Positions 4,709-5,158 of a stretch of 5,158 nucleotides of DNA are shown here, piece by piece (positions within the stretch are counted from its first letter, which is position 1; each line of letters begins with the position of its first letter). The DNA comes from Microbacterium sp. (lineage in GTDB: Bacteria; Actinomycetota; Actinomycetes; Actinomycetales; Microbacteriaceae). The position numbers were made by a program, and so were the translations under genes. The notes below the pieces were generated by a model that made no database searches, was not told where the DNA came from, and was given only the letters and a program-made list of their open reading frames with translations. The stretch lies in NCBI GenBank assembly GCA_029267645.1, contig JAJUIM010000159.1:1-5158 (forward strand), given 5' to 3'.

Positions 4709-5158
4709 CTACCCCCGCGGGACGTACCGCTTCGGCGGGAAGGCGTCGGCCACGACGGCGCGCAGGGCCTCCAGGTCGCCGTCGACGAAGCCGGCAGTGC
4801 GGCCCTGCACGAGGATGTTGCCGATCGCCGTGGCCTCGACGGGGCCGGCCTCGACGGGGATCCCCGCCCGGTCGGCCGTCAGCTGGCAGAGCAGCTCGTT
4901 GAGCGATCCGCCGCCCACGATGTGGATCGTCTCGACCGGCACGCCCGACAGCTCCGAGGCCGTGCGCACGGCGCCCGCGAACGCCTCGGCGAGGCTCTCG
5001 ACGATCGACCGGGCGAGCTCGGCCTTCGTCTGGGGCACCGGCTGGTCGTGCTCGGCGAGCCACGTGCGGATCCGGCCCGGCATGTCGCCCGGCGGCATGA
5101 ACACGGGGTCGTTGGCGTCGAAGATCCCGACGGGGCCTGCCACGCGCGCGGCCTCGGC
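4709..5158 (-). CDS. rhaB: L-rhamnulokinase, C-terminal part (N-terminus outside window)
   Basis: The frame enters from the right edge and ends at TAG (4709-4711 on the plus strand), giving the last 149 residues of an FGGY-family sugar kinase. RhaB phosphorylates L-rhamnulose with ATP to L-rhamnulose 1-phosphate in the cytosol; the aldolase then yields DHAP and lactaldehyde. Rhamnulokinase-specific words are visible: F-D-A-N-D-P-V-F-x-P-P-G-D-M-P (13-27 of this fragment) and I-H-I-V-G-G-G-S-L-N-E-L-L-C-Q-L-T-A-D (78-96, the ATP-site glycine motif), followed by A-G-P-V-E-A-T-A-I-G-N-I-L-V-Q (104-118). These distinguish it from xylulo- or glycerol kinase. A GTG at 5141-5143 is internal, since homologous coding continues through it. 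rhaB is convergent with dhaM and would be the last gene of its unit; other rhamnose genes may lie to the right, which cannot be seen here. Confidence 0.93.
   Translation of the reverse strand, partial: AEAARVAGPVGIFDANDPVFMPPGDMPGRIRTWLAEHDQPVPQTKAELARSIVESLAEAFAGAVRTASELSGVPVETIHIVGGGSLNELLCQLTADRAGIPVEAGPVEATAIGNILVQGRTAGFVDGDLEALRAVVADAFPPKRYVPRG

Noticed and set aside
3810..5063. Minus-strand open frame (417 codons) covering dhaM and overlapping rhaB
   Set aside because: It runs antisense to dhaM and through the repeat, and overlaps rhaB in the wrong frame. Both overlapped genes have clear catalytic motifs.

Overview
The base composition (very high G+C, GTG and ATG starts, codons ending in G or C) and the gene families point to a high-GC actinobacterium, most likely of the Microbacteriaceae. 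That placement is an inference from composition and style; no marker gene is present. The window is an ordinary-looking carbon-metabolism neighbourhood carrying some non-coding structure that deserves attention.

Layout, left to right. (1) 1-495, plus: the 3' end of a ThuA-like gene, entering from outside the window. (2) 542-1906, minus: a Bcr/CflA-type major facilitator efflux transporter, convergent with the ThuA-like gene, with an unusual N-terminal tail holding three 7-residue repeats. (3) 1907-2241: a 335-base divergent intergenic region holding one complete and one partial copy of a palindromic repeat, plus a 12-base box that occurs once upstream of each divergent gene in the matching orientation. 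(4) 2242-2283, plus: a possible 13-codon leader ORF with a strong Shine-Dalgarno sequence, overlapping the start of dhaK by ATGA. (5) 2280-4589, plus: dhaK, dhaL and dhaM, a tightly packed operon for PEP-dependent dihydroxyacetone kinase. (6) 4590-4708: a hairpin directly after the dhaM stop and then a third, near-perfect copy of the palindromic repeat. (7) 4709-5158, minus: the C-terminal third of L-rhamnulokinase, convergent with dhaM and running off the right edge.

How the genes work together. DhaM takes a phosphoryl group from the general PTS proteins. Its domains pass that group on to ADP held by DhaL, and DhaL phosphorylates dihydroxyacetone bound covalently to DhaK, giving DHAP. The neighbouring rhamnulokinase belongs to L-rhamnose breakdown, which also ends in DHAP (plus lactaldehyde), so the two transcription units meet at the same metabolite. 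The transporter probably has a separate role.

The least explained structures are: the concentric double palindrome with four copies of a 9-base half-site, found on both sides of the dha operon; the very high frequency of GGATCC (21 by hand count), which in dhaKLM fixes the codon choice for every Asp-Pro and every Gly-Ser pair; the coupled leader ORF; and the shared 12-base upstream box. No transposase, integrase, RNA gene, CRISPR array or defence gene is visible.
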